Source of the DNA: Pampus argenteus
Lineage: Eukaryota > Chordata > Actinopteri > Scombriformes > Stromateidae
NCBI GenBank assembly: GCA_036937835.1
Contig: CM072878.1
Coordinates: 12,968,001 to 13,032,000, forward strand
Direction of reading: 5' to 3'
DNA length: 64,000 nucleotides
In this document: positions 52,702 to 63,720 of the stretch, in pieces
Numbering within the stretch: position 1 is the first letter of the stretch
How the letters are laid out: each line of letters opens with the position of its first letter
The notes under the pieces: model-generated
What the model saw: the letters and a program-made list of their open reading frames with translations, nothing else
Told to the model about the DNA's origin: nothing
Databases searched by the model: none
Position numbers and translations under genes: made by a program

Positions 52702-52893
52702 TGGGCACCTGTCAATTGTTTTAGAACAGACTTGAAAAACTGTGAACCTATCCTTTAACAGACAGCCGTGTGAGTCTTTGCAGTCATGCTGAATGAAGTA
52801 TCATTGTTTTGGATGAAGTTATTTTTCTTCTCAGGTGACAAACAAGGCAGGGATCCAAAAGCAGCCAGCACTCATTATACGCGTCACTCCACA

Positions 52894-54126
52894 CTATAAA
52901 TACACTTTATGCCACTGGATACTTTCTAGCAGCCTTGTAGTGATAAACAGAGTCAGAATCTGGACCCCGAGCACGATGATGCTAACTGTTCCTATCAGGC
53001 CTTCATGCTGCTCGATCCAGCGAGAGATCCCTCCCAGACAACCACCCAGGAAAATCACACTCTGAGCAGTGAACTCATCCAGCGTCTGGGCTCCTAAACC
53101 ACACTGAGAGTTCCACACAGTGCCGTTCTCCAAAGGGTCCACGCAGCATGTAGCAGGAACCCCGCAGGACAGCACACCCGGAGCTGAGCAGTTGTAATAT
53201 CTGAGGAAATGAAAGGGAAAAACTTGAGAGTACAGTATGTTCAGTTTTTCTGTTCAACAACACACTCAGAAGCATTTTTTAACTTTTCAAAGCATTCCTA
53301 CATCATGACGAATAAGTCATGATGTGCTTTTTTTTTTTTTTTTTTTTAGTCACACTCACATGTTGATCTCCCAGTCACGGTAGTTATCTGCTCCACAGCA
53401 CTGCAGATTTGACTGAATCTCATCAGTGATGAACCTCAGATCCAGATCATCCTGGTAGCGTGCCATGGCAGCTAACATCCCCGACCGCAGGAGGCCTTTA
53501 ACCTGATCTTGTAGACTGTAGGCCATAATGGCGGCCAGCACCTGGGCTGTGATGAACACCAGCACGATGGCTGAGAACAGCTTCAGTAGGCTGCAGTTCT
53601 CTCTTAAGGCGCCAATGCAGCCTGACAGGCAGAGCACAGTCAGCAAAATACCCAGAGTCACAAGTATCAGCATCGGGTCAGTGCCTAAACTGCCGATCTT
53701 CTCCTGGGCAAATGACTCTTTGCTGATGAGACCCCACATCCCTAAACCAAGAACCAGCAGGCCCAGAACTGTGAACACCAGATTGCTTAGGAACAGGAAG
53801 TATTTTAGAAAATAGTCCAGCATAGAATAACTGTAGTAGGGTTGGATCCCTGTGAATACATTGCTATCATCATCTTGTCCATCGCTTGTCCCTGCTTGGT
53901 GAAGCTCAGTGGTCACGTGCACATCCTCCTCAGTATCTCCCTTTGCAGAGCCTGCCTTCAGACACAGAGAAAGCATGTAAATACCATAGTTTAAAGGAAA
54001 CTGCACTAAACAGAAGTTCAAACATGAGCCCCTTACCTTTGGTATGAGCGGACTGGACTCATTCTGTGTGGTGTCCCTCCGCAACCATGGCAAAGGGATA
54101 CCTCTTATCAGAAAATATCTCCTCAT
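52894..54126 (-). CDS. tspan10: Tetraspanin-10 (oculospanin)
   Basis: Exons 54126-54037, 53955-53360 and 53200-52894 join in phase to 330 residues. Tetraspanins organise membrane protein complexes, and TSPAN10 belongs to the TspanC8 group that guides ADAM10 and is expressed in eye pigment tissue. TM1 (about 77-97), TM2 and TM3 are in exon 2. The large loop has the hallmarks LQCCGADNYRDW and ATCCVDP with further cysteines (YYNCSAPGVLSCG, SQCGLG), giving the eight-Cys pattern of this group. TM4 is near the C-terminus (GTVSIIVLGVQILTLFI). The cytosolic N-terminus has ESSPLIPK, comparable to the SPLLS segment of the human protein. The small first intron (54036-53956) is 81 bases, a multiple of three, with no in-frame stop, so retention would give 357 residues. 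The earlier GTG at 54138 is not needed as a start. Confidence 0.95.
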
Positions 54127-54331
54127 GTTGTCAACCACTGGGAGACGATCCTCCCTGCACTTTTAGCTGGTCAGAATGACACAAACAGTAAAGTGGAGCA
54201 TTTGTTACAGTAGGAACAGAGGAGCATGTGAGCTGAAGTGCAGTAACCATGCTGTGTTTAGCCCATGGCTGTGAGGCGTGGGATTTCTTCATCATGTGAG
54301 AGTCACAGTGAGAGGATTAGATGGATATCAG

Positions 54332-54334
<3 letters not shown>

Positions 54335-54371
<37 letters not shown>
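54335..54371. repeat. (GT)n microsatellite
   Basis: About 18 GT units, roughly 210 bases upstream of the tspan10 start codon. Confidence 0.95.
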
Positions 54372-54372
<1 letters not shown>

Positions 54373-55268
54373 TAGAGAGAGCAAGAGGGAGAGACTTAAA
54401 CAAAAGGCTTTTGATATGAGGTTTTTTCACACAAACCACCAAGATGTCAAAGTTTTAAACTATTATCGTCATGTAATAATTTGATTCAACTTGGAAAGTG
54501 GATGGTCAAAAAAAGAAAAAGAAAAACAAAATGTCATACTTTTAAATCTATTTAAAATTGTATATGTACATGTCCATTTTTATGCAATCAAACCTTGAAA
54601 TAGTGTTTTTTTTTAATGAAAAAAGTTGTACATACATTGTACATATTGCTATCCACAACTTGAGGCGATATCAACACTGCCATAGTTCAGTTCAGTTCAG
54701 TTCAGTTCTTCACCGTAACCACTGGATGGCAGTGAACCCTCATGATTCTAACCACACTCATTTTTGCACCAACTTTTCCAGTTTAAGATCCTGTTTCCTT
54801 AAAAGATCAAACACTGGCAAACCTTTGAAAAAAAAACACACCTTCCAACAGGCATTATCTTTTTCTTTTGAATGCTGCATGAAGTAACCATGCCCAGCCC
54901 AAATGAGCATGTTAACCCTGAATAAACGATGCATGTATTTGTTGGTCCAGTCGGTCACCAGATGCATCATCTCGTCAACTGCCATCAAAAGCAGATCAGC
55001 GTTGTAGCAGGTACAATGTATGAATTTTGACAAAATGATCCCTTCCCTCCTGTAAGGCTCATCAGGCTATGCCTTTGCATTGGAAACATGAGAATCCTCA
55101 CGGTGCACCTTCTGTCTGTGCACATAAGAGCTGATGTATTTCAATTTAACTACCGACCTCGTAAAAAATATCTCTGATAAAATACTTATGTAGTGATGTG
55201 CTGCTGCTGCTGTGGGTCAATAACAAGCAGCATGTGAGATAGCAGATGTGATGGTGAGTTAAAAAGCA

Positions 55269-55270
<2 letters not shown>

Positions 55271-55314
<44 letters not shown>

Positions 55315-55332
55315 GAGAGAGTGTGTGTGTGT
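55271..55332. repeat. (GA)n/(GT)n compound microsatellite
   Basis: About 25 GA units with one CA interruption, followed by six GT units. It creates the serine/leucine-rich low-complexity part of a minus-strand open frame. Confidence 0.95.
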
Positions 55333-56765
55333 CTGGTTATCTCACCCTCTGGCTCTGTAGGTCCACTGCTGTCATTATTTCCTCTGGCTGTGCTGGACTG
55401 AGCTGCAGGGAGCTGGAAGGCAGTCGGTCTATTGCTGCAGACAGATACTGAGCCTGAGACTGAGACTGGTGTTGGGCTACAGTTAGAAGGCAAGGCATTA
55501 GTCCCACCATAAATCTGTTTCCACATTAATGTGTATTAACACAAAAAAACAAAAACAAATTGTAATCTGTCACACTCATCACTGAACTTCCAGATTACTT
55601 CCTGTGGATAGTAGTTCATAATAGTTTCATACCAGCATGGTTTTTGCCTGCATGACAGTGCTTATATATATTATAAATTATGCATCAGCAAATACCAGAT
55701 AGACACGTGTGGAATGACTGTATAAAAGACAAAAAATAAAATAAAATAAAATAAATAAATACATTTTTACTTTATGTATTTTAAGTTAATTTTCCTGCGG
55801 ATATATTGGTACATTAGATGCATGACTTTTACTTGTAGTAGAGTAATTTATTTCACTTTCAACAAAAATTTTTTTTATAATTTTAACAAAAAAATAATCT
55901 TTCAAAATGGGTCTAACAGGGATGTGTGATTACACTGGATTTACTGTGACTGGTCACTGTCAGAATGGATCATGATAAGTTAGATATTCAACTTTTTTCT
56001 TTTACAAATCTCACTGTTTCCTTGTTTATAAATCTTTGGAGGGGATAGGATTCATAGAACATTTAGATCCCACTCTTTGAAAGGAATCCAACTCCTTGTG
56101 GTGTGTTGTCAACACTGAAGATTTATGATACTGATGGTATAATGTTCATCCTACTTACAACATGCAGTACAGTATAGTCTCTGTGAGCTTAAAGGTGGTA
56201 CAGGTGGCAGGGAGTGTTGCCCAATCAAATTCCTTTATTAACAGTAACCTGGTGTTCTGTGATATATTAACAGTCTGCGGATATCAGCAGGAAGGAGCAG
56301 CATTCACAGTCTTTCCACTTTATAATGCAGTCCAAATAGAATAAGGAGCTCTGATCTGGAATAGATCAAATCTGGAATTTCTTACAAAAGGAGATGAGAA
56401 ATGGTATTTGATTTCAGAACTGAAAAGGAAAAGTAAAACTGGGCTTGTCCCCAGTATTTAAAAATGAAGGAAAATGATCTTTACTTGTCTGTCTTATTCT
56501 TTTGGGTTCAGATGAATTTAAAACTGATTAGATTATAGATAGATTGAAGAAATCTGCAATGAAACTAACATGTAGACACGTTGCTTCACCCTCCATCAGC
56601 AGTATGATTGTTTCTACGTAAATTATCTGGTGTCATCAAGGGTGGATTAATGTCAAGCGTGATGGAGTGCATTATGAATCAGTTTATTTGAGTTATGGCT
56701 GTTAGACAGGGTTTGGGGTTGAAGGGATGTCTTGTATTTATAATACATAATGGCTAGGAACTGGC

Positions 56766-57020
<255 letters not shown>

Positions 57021-57540
57021 TACTGAGCAATATATACTTTTATTCTCTTAATTTAAGATAGTTAAAGGGATCATGGCTGGCTTTGTCTGTTAAAGCCCAG
57101 ATGTTGAGCAGATTGTATTACAGTAGGCAGTAAGAATGCTAGGCTGGAGCAATACTGCTACAACATCAAACACCTCCTCTGGATTGGAGCCTACAGAGAG
57201 CACAGTTGCCCTGCACCGGCAAGAAGATATGTGGAGGATAGCTGGAGCACTAATAGGGGATTATCATGACCTCCCATTCAGGCTCTGTTTATCATTGTAG
57301 TAGATGCACATGCTGCAAAACACACACTGGGAAGCATGTGTGTGTGTGTATGTGTGTGTGTGTGTGCATGTTTGCCTTTCCTCTTCACAGAGATTTGTGC
57401 CATGTTAATGTGCATGTAGCTGTGTGCACGCATGTGAAAGGAGCAGAGCGTGTCACCGCCCTGCATCTATGAAGTGGGTGGGAGCAGGTGGGGGGAATGA
57501 CTCCGAGAGATTTGGGAGGCAGTAATAAGAGAGTGCTGCC

Positions 57541-57636
57541 CAGGTCATGTTTTCTCAGTTACCACTGTGGAAGGATCGTACCACAGTGTGTTGCTCCAGT
57601 GACCTGGAGAGACCCCTGGCACTACTTCACGGAAAG
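57541..57636 (+). promoter_or_regulatory. Probable 5' non-coding exon of the unnamed secreted gene
   Basis: The stretch ends at CGGAAAG|GTAAAA, an acceptable donor (exon end 57636), and would splice to the acceptor cttttgtcag ending at 57872. No TATA box is obvious. Confidence 0.35.
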
Positions 57637-57875
57637 GTAAAATGCAAATATGACTGAATCTGAAATTCTCTCTTTTTTCACTGACAGGACAGTAAATCTA
57701 GGTGAAGATAGATTAGAGAAGAATTAATTTCCTCAAATATAGGCATGTGAAAATCATAACACATAATGTCATAATTTGGATGACAAAACTTTCTTAACTT
57801 CTTGTCATGTATAAAAAGGTTTTCTTGTTTCTCAGCATGTCTATTAATGTACTGGAGTTCTGCTTTTGTCAGGTG

Positions 57876-58772
57876 ATGAACATGAGGATGAAGGGGGTTC
57901 TGGTCCTTCTCTGCATGATCTCAACATGCAGAGCTCAGAAATGGAAACAGATAACCTCTCGTTGGGACCCTAAAGGTCAGGGACAATTTGCAAATGATTA
58001 TATTATAAATGTTACATTTCAAAAGCACTTCAATCCACATGTGTTTGTAGTATTTGTCCTTCATGACTAAACACATTTTTCCGTGTCTAGTAGAACACAC
58101 AGATGCCAAGATGTGCTCAAACCTGACCCAGGTACTGGACAACTGGAAATATGCCATTCTTACCCAAGTGAAAGACCTGCTGATCAATGACCACGCCTCT
58201 GTCCTTCCTGAATACAACAGGTGAGTCACTCTGGCTTTCTGATCAGACTGACTGTAGTGATGATTGTACAGACAAACACACTAAAACAAGAAGAAGGGAA
58301 AAAAAAAAAACAACTAAGCAAATGTTGAGTAAGACAGAGGCGAAATGCGCAAGAATAACAGAACAACATGATGTCAGTGAACGTTTTATTGTTCCACAAT
58401 GTTCTATGAAATTAGACATTATGTAACTCTGCTTTGACCACTGACCTGTCAAAGCCAGCAATATGAGCCAGTAATAACACTGCTTTGTAATGATCTCACT
58501 ATGAATGAAGATTGTGCCAAAAAGAAAACAGGCAGCCTTGTGTTTTGTATGTTTCTGGCAGACTTTATTGACCCTTTTCTTCAGAGATTAGGCTCTGGTC
58601 TATGATAGCAACAACAGCCGACATGTGTAGATGTGTTAGTTGTGATATGACTCGGTAATGTTTTCCCAATAAACAGTGTGGAGCTTGTGGAGCATTGCAG
58701 TGCCAAAGTTCTTTGACTGGTCTCCTAAATGTTGAAAACATTTATATATCTGTACTTTTCCCAAATGTCTCT

Positions 58773-58808
<36 letters not shown>

Positions 58809-59090
58809 AGGATCCAACCTCTGTCAGATGCTCTGGGAGACCTCTACAGGCAGTTTAACACATTAAAAGATGAGCTCGGGGGACTCACTGCAAAGTTTGA
58901 CAGAGTGGAGGCTTTTGTGGATGACCTCAAGGACGGCAGATTCCGTCTGCCTCAGCGGCCCATTCAAAGGATTTCCCCCAATGTTGGTCTGAGGTCTCCG
59001 CTGTTAGCACGGATGAGGGTTCCCGACAAGAGGATCATCACACGGCCAATACCGATCAGAGTGAGGAGGAGAGGACAACAGAGACCTTAA
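57876..59090 (+). CDS. Small secreted coiled-coil/basic protein, not recognised
   Basis: Exons 57876-57975, 58091-58220 and 58811-59090 join in phase to 169 residues. I do not recognise the family. The start MNMRMKGVLVLLCMISTCRAQ reads as a signal peptide cleaved near residue 20. The middle part (about 35-110) has one cysteine (MCSN), a possible N-glycosylation site (NLT) and heptad-like helices such as LSDALGDLYRQFNTLKDELGG and FDRVEAFVDDLKDG. The C-terminal 50 residues are proline- and arginine-rich (RLPQRPIQRI, RPIPIRVRRRGQQRP) with possible basic processing sites. There is no transmembrane helix after the signal peptide. The exon 2 acceptor is a TAGTAG tandem; using the second gives 168 residues. 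The exon 3 acceptor follows a GT repeat. The splice phases and the end of the frame agree, which supports a real gene, but the function is unknown. Confidence 0.72.
58776..58806. repeat. (TG)n tract at a splice acceptor
   Basis: Fifteen TG units directly before tccag|GATCC, the exon 3 acceptor of the unnamed secreted gene. It takes the place of most of a normal pyrimidine tract, with only a short CTCTCTCT run before it. Confidence 0.9.
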
Positions 59091-59880
59091 ACCTGTTGCT
59101 TTTACTCGCTTTTATCTGGTTTCAGTGCTAATATATGTTTTTAACAAGATTTGATATGATTATATATTTTCAGAAGATTATTCGTATATTATTTTATTGG
59201 TGAGTGTGAACTAGTGAATTAGTGATAGACTTCTATATTACAGTAAATCTCTCTTTCCGTACAAAGTCACTTTGAACCACAAGGTGGCAGCATTTCTAAA
59301 AGTATCAACTGCCATCCTGCTTGCTCTATGCATCAGAGCAATAGCTGGATCTAATGTTACATGGCTGAAAATGTTGTCTAATGCAGTATATAGATACATT
59401 TTTCACATCGATAATCGTTTTATGGCATTTGTTTGTATTTGTTTGATATATTTGGACTATGTTTACCCAATTCATTATTAAAAACAGGCTCATATTAATC
59501 AATTGGTGCACCATGTTCCTCTCATTCACACACACTCACACACCAACACACACACACTGACATCTGAATGACTATCGTTTAGTCAATCAAAGACAGTCTA
59601 CCTTTAATCTGTCAATTATGTGCATGTGTGCAGATGCAGAGTTTCCACAAATGTCTCCCGTTCTTCTAGAAGATGATGATTTTTTATAAAACACTTATAA
59701 TATAAACAGATTCCATGAGGAGCTCTAAAAAAACATGACTCTGGTTTTTCTTCTCCCAAATTTACATCTAATCATCATCAGTCATCATCAGATTATCGAC
59801 TGATCAAAAATGTGGAGAGAGAGAGACTCAGCAGTCTATTACTGTGAACACGGGACACTGTTGTGAATAAAGAATCATAG
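59091..59880 (+). other. 3' UTR of the unnamed secreted gene
   Basis: Non-coding AT-rich DNA, with AATAAA at 59866-59871. The length of about 780 bases is inferred from the first hexamer found. Confidence 0.4.
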
Positions 59881-60865
59881 CAGTGATTTGCAACGTGACA
59901 AAAACCTCCTCACTAAAACTTCTGCTTTCTAACTTGCTGACACAGACTGAGTGTGAAGCCATAAACCAAAGGGTGACAGTAATCTAACTATATGCATCCT
60001 GGTTTGTGGGACAGAAACGTGTTTACTGATAATAATAATAATCAAATGTGGTAGAACATGAACCTAAAAAACAATAATAATAATAATGATGTGATTATAT
60101 AATGATTAAACTGGATGTTATATAGAATCAATGTCATATGGAATCAGTCTCAGATCACAGTAGATAATACTCACACATACAGCAGGTTCCAAATGTTGAA
60201 ATACATAAATAAATGTAGAAATACAGAAAAAGCCTAAATGAAAGATGATTTATGGAAATGTAAAAGAGATCCAAGACATTAAATAATAATGATTTATATA
60301 TTGATTTATAAATAAAGGCCTGTACACAGTGGCCTTACCATGAGTGAAGTGGCAGACATGCTGGTGCAGACGAGCAGAAAACAGACAAGTGTGAACAAGG
60401 TTGAGAATTTTTTTTTTTTTTTGCAACAACTCTGGAAATGAGGCCGAGGACAGCTTCAGCATTCTCGTCTACATCTGCATGGAGAAATATCAGTGAAATA
60501 TCCCTTTTTTCCTCTTTTCATGAGAAAAAAAAAAGCTTTCACAAATCTGAAAGTGGGTTAAGGCTGTTGCTAAGAGGTGTAACACTCTTTCATAAGTGTA
60601 AGTGGTGAAAAAAAAATGTAATCAGCAGTCGACACAAACTTGTCAATGACAAAATTTAAAGTTTTTTAAGTGTCAATTAATTTAGGCAGCATCTGCACTG
60701 TTATGTAAAATGTAAAAGTTATGCTGTTATGCTGCATCGCAAATGAAAGATAATCCATGCAAATAGTTTTATTGCAGACCTGCGTAACAACTAAAGCAAA
60801 AAAACAAACTCCATCAGTGAGACTATTTGTGATTTTCATATCATGTTTATAAAGTAACTTCATTC
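59881..60865. other. Intergenic DNA
   Basis: Spacer between the secreted gene and the Tc1 remnant. Only short (TAA)n runs seen near 60030-60090. Confidence 0.5.
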
Positions 60866-60869
60866 AAAC

Positions 60870-61294
60870 ACCTCATTGAGCTTTTCTGTGCTGTGCTCTC
60901 AGTCATCGTTACAGGACGACCAACATCTATGGAGAATAGCTGAACAGTCTGTCTAACCATGGACTCACTCCACCTTCATGCAAGTCAACAATTCTTGATC
61001 GTAGATCTTCTGAGAGCTCTTTTGTGCGAGGCATGGTTCATATCAGGGAATGATTCTTGAGAACAGCAAACTCAAAACTTGTGGGGTTTTGGTTTTTTTA
61101 TAGGGCAGGGCAGCTTTAACCAACACATCAAATTTCATCATATCGATTGGACTCCAGGTTGGCTGAATCCTGGCTTCAACTAGCTCTTGGCGAAGTTATT
61201 AGCCTGGAGGTTCACATAGTTTTTCCACCCTGACTGCAATTTATGCAGAAATCCGAGTAATCGTAAAGTGTTCACATACTTTTTCTTGCAAGTG
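60870..61294 (-). mobile_element. Truncated Tc1/mariner-like transposon
   Basis: On the minus strand the element begins at 61294 with CACTTGCAAGAAAAAGTATG, a typical fish Tc1 terminal repeat, next to a TA target dinucleotide. An ATG at 61034 opens MPRTKELSEDLRSRIVDLHE, the start of Tc1-type transposases (DNA-binding helix-turn-helix). The frame then runs into unrelated residues and stops, and a further GRPVT-like piece lies near 60890-60930, so the middle is deleted. The other terminal repeat and the catalytic DDE region are missing, so the copy is dead. Confidence 0.8.
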
Positions 61295-62210
61295 TATATA
61301 TATTAACACATGAATTGTTTATGTGCAGCCTAATAATTCCCCAGACAACACTGGGATGCTGAACTGGAGGTCGACTCCCTATACGATCTATACACGCCGG
61401 CATCCAAAGCATCAGTAAGCCACATGTGGAAAAAAGAACTTTAGTTTGGAAGAAATGTACAATTTAGCTCCCTGTAAACTAAGATCAACATTAGACAACT
61501 AATAATTCACGATAAATGGTGTATATACACACAAGGCATTTTGAAAACGTTACGTCATAAGTCTTTAAATACATATAAATATATGAACAACATGCGTTGC
61601 AGCTCCATCACCATTTCTTTTTATACTTTGTAACAACATAAAAAATGACTTTATAGCTTTGTGCTGTTACAGTTAAATCTTAATACAGGTCAGAACTATT
61701 TGTTGCTTTAAAAATATGTTTGTCAGATGTTTAATCAAGAAACATGCAATAGTTTGATTGCAAGCTAAATGTATCCACATCAAAGGCTCAAGTGCAGCCT
61801 TGCTTTAGTTATGTCAAAAACAAGAAACTCTGTAGACGCACTAGCACTCACAAAATGCTTATTACACATCAGAAAACATGCACAGCATACTGATTGTACA
61901 AATACAAAATATATACTGTAGCATAGACATTATACTTTACTGATAATACACAAGAAAATACAAAAAACAATGCAATAACTTGCACCATTGGACATGAAAC
62001 TGCAGCTTTTGAAAGCCACTGCTGGTGAAACTTCACAAAGAGTAAACAAAATGTTCTCCCAAAAAAAAATAAAAATAAATATTGTTAGTTTTTTAACATG
62101 TTCATGGAGCTGTTTCACCTCAAGTTATTGCCGCTAGAAGAGTAAAAAAAAAAGTTTGACCAGAAATTGGCACCAAAAACAGTTGCATGCACTGTCAAGC
62201 AAGATTGTTT
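61295..62210. other. Intergenic DNA downstream of the tmem265-like gene
   Basis: AT-rich spacer with no exon. A candidate minus-strand AATAAA for the neighbouring gene is at 62219-62224. Confidence 0.45.
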
Positions 62211-62864
62211 TTTGTCATTTTATTATAAAATTGTTTGTGTTTTGTATAAAAAAGTATAACATTTGAATACATTTGACATTAATAAAGACGATATGTAATA
62301 TAACAAATACAATAATGCTGTATATATAATGTTGCCACAACAGGAGCGGGCATGTTTTGATAAAGCACTGCTATGATCACTGCCATTCAAGTAAAGACAG
62401 GCCTATAGGTTTGCATTGCTACTGTTTGGATTAACAGATTGGCTAATGTAGTACGTTTTCAGCTATATGCAGATGCAGAGTATTAAAAAAGGAGGATGCA
62501 TTTAAATTAAATGTATATATATATATATATAATGATCATTCTATTTGCATATATTAAATAAATATGACAAGTGTATGAGCATGTGAAAGTTGTTGGCGGC
62601 TGTTCCTTGTGTAGAGAAAACAAAAGATCCTAAGAGGAAGTAAAAAAAAAGTGTAAACTGGGACAGCAGTCATTTGATCCATTGATATATGAAAGACGGT
62701 CTTCTAGTGTTTCATGTAAATACCAGTTTCATCATGTCTTCATGGTTTGTAGTAGTTACTAAGCAGCTTTGTATTGACTGCTGTCTGTCTGTCTCCACAA
62801 CCATCCAAAATCAGATTCTGCTGGTTATATATTCTGTAGAGTTGTTTCAAAGTTGATCAGTCGA

Positions 62865-63457
62865 TCAGTCGATCAGCGTGAGAAGGTATGAGATCAGTAC
62901 CATTAACATGGGCGTTAAGACCAGAAGAGAAATCCACACCGTGATGGAGATGATGCCAAACTTTTTGGACCGTTGTGAAAACTTCTCAGCTGCTGCTTGA
63001 TCCGGTTCCCGCTCAGCCTGTTGAGTTAAATCATGCACGATTAAGTGAAAATCAAACTGTCTCTTGGACAGCAGTAGTTTGTGCAGTTTACAGACATGTA
63101 CGTATTCTTATAAATATTCACACTTTTCAAAATGTCACTTTGTCAGGCTTTCACATTTTGATTGACAGGTCCTGAGCGATCCTGAACCAGAAAAGAAAGA
63201 TGGCAAACAGTGAAAAAACATACCTTGACTGAATTTATCAAAGCCTTGATTCCGATGCAGGAGATCCCGCAGATGATACTGCAGATGGCCAGTTTCCTGT
63301 GATACTTGTCATTGCAGCAGGATGCGGCCCCCTGTCCCATGATGGTTATTACTTCAGTACAAGTATTGTTTTTATCTTCTACTTCACCGGACCCGGCAAC
63401 CGTGTTCAATGGGATCTCTTCATCTACTGTTATATGTGTCTGAGGTGAGCTTGACAT
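62865..63457 (-). CDS. TMEM265-like two-helix membrane protein
   Basis: Two coding exons, 63457-63224 and 63017-62865, join in phase to 128 residues (human TMEM265 is slightly shorter). The acceptor ttctttgcag lies two bases before the ATG, so an intron separates the start codon from the 5' UTR exon; the upstream frame from 63490 is therefore intronic. The acidic N-terminus has a CC pair (ASCCNDKYHR, about 47-56). TM1 is AICSIICGISCIGIKALIN at about 57-76 and the loop AEREPDQAAAEKFSQRSKKF follows. TM2 is GIISITVWISLLVLTPMLMV and beyond, to the C-terminus. The match to TMEM265 covers IICGCSCLG-like and SIKAEE-like segments and the second helix. The arrangement resembles small dispanin-type proteins, which is an inference. 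Function is unknown. Confidence 0.86.
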
Positions 63458-63504
63458 ATCTGCAAAGAATAACATGTTTAAGAAAGCCACTTAAAACCAC
63501 CTCT

Positions 63505-63720
63505 TAAAGGATAAGTTCACAAATTGTTTTTCAACTATATCTTAAAACAACAGTTAGGTGCTCACATGAGGTCATAATGAGGTTTCAGCCATCCGAATGA
63601 ATCAAATAAAGTTGATATCTTTACAGTATTTTTAGTAAACAATTCTCTCTTTGTGTCTCAGTGGACGTTGTATTCCTGTTCAGCTGCAGAGGAAGGATCT
63701 TAAGTAAAAGGGGGAATTTA
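63505..63720. mobile_element. Probable dispersed teleost repeat
   Basis: The stretch AAAGGATAAGTTCACAAATT, followed by TCTTAAAACAACAGTTAGGTG and GAGGTTTCAGC, resembles a repeat I know from many spiny-rayed fish genomes. Terminal repeats are not visible and the family is unnamed to me. It lies in or next to the 5' intron of the tmem265-like gene. Confidence 0.5.

Noticed and set aside
54127..54138. GTG start four codons upstream for tspan10
   Set aside because: Not a normal vertebrate start; the ATG at 54126 is in frame and adjacent.
55146..55350. Ser/Leu-rich half of a minus-strand frame
   Set aside because: It is the translated GA repeat; only the part 5' of it (toward 55526) is kept as a question.
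63458..63490. Upstream Met of the tmem265-like frame (63490)
   Set aside because: A strong acceptor (ttctttgcag) ends two bases before the downstream ATG, so the extra residues are intronic.
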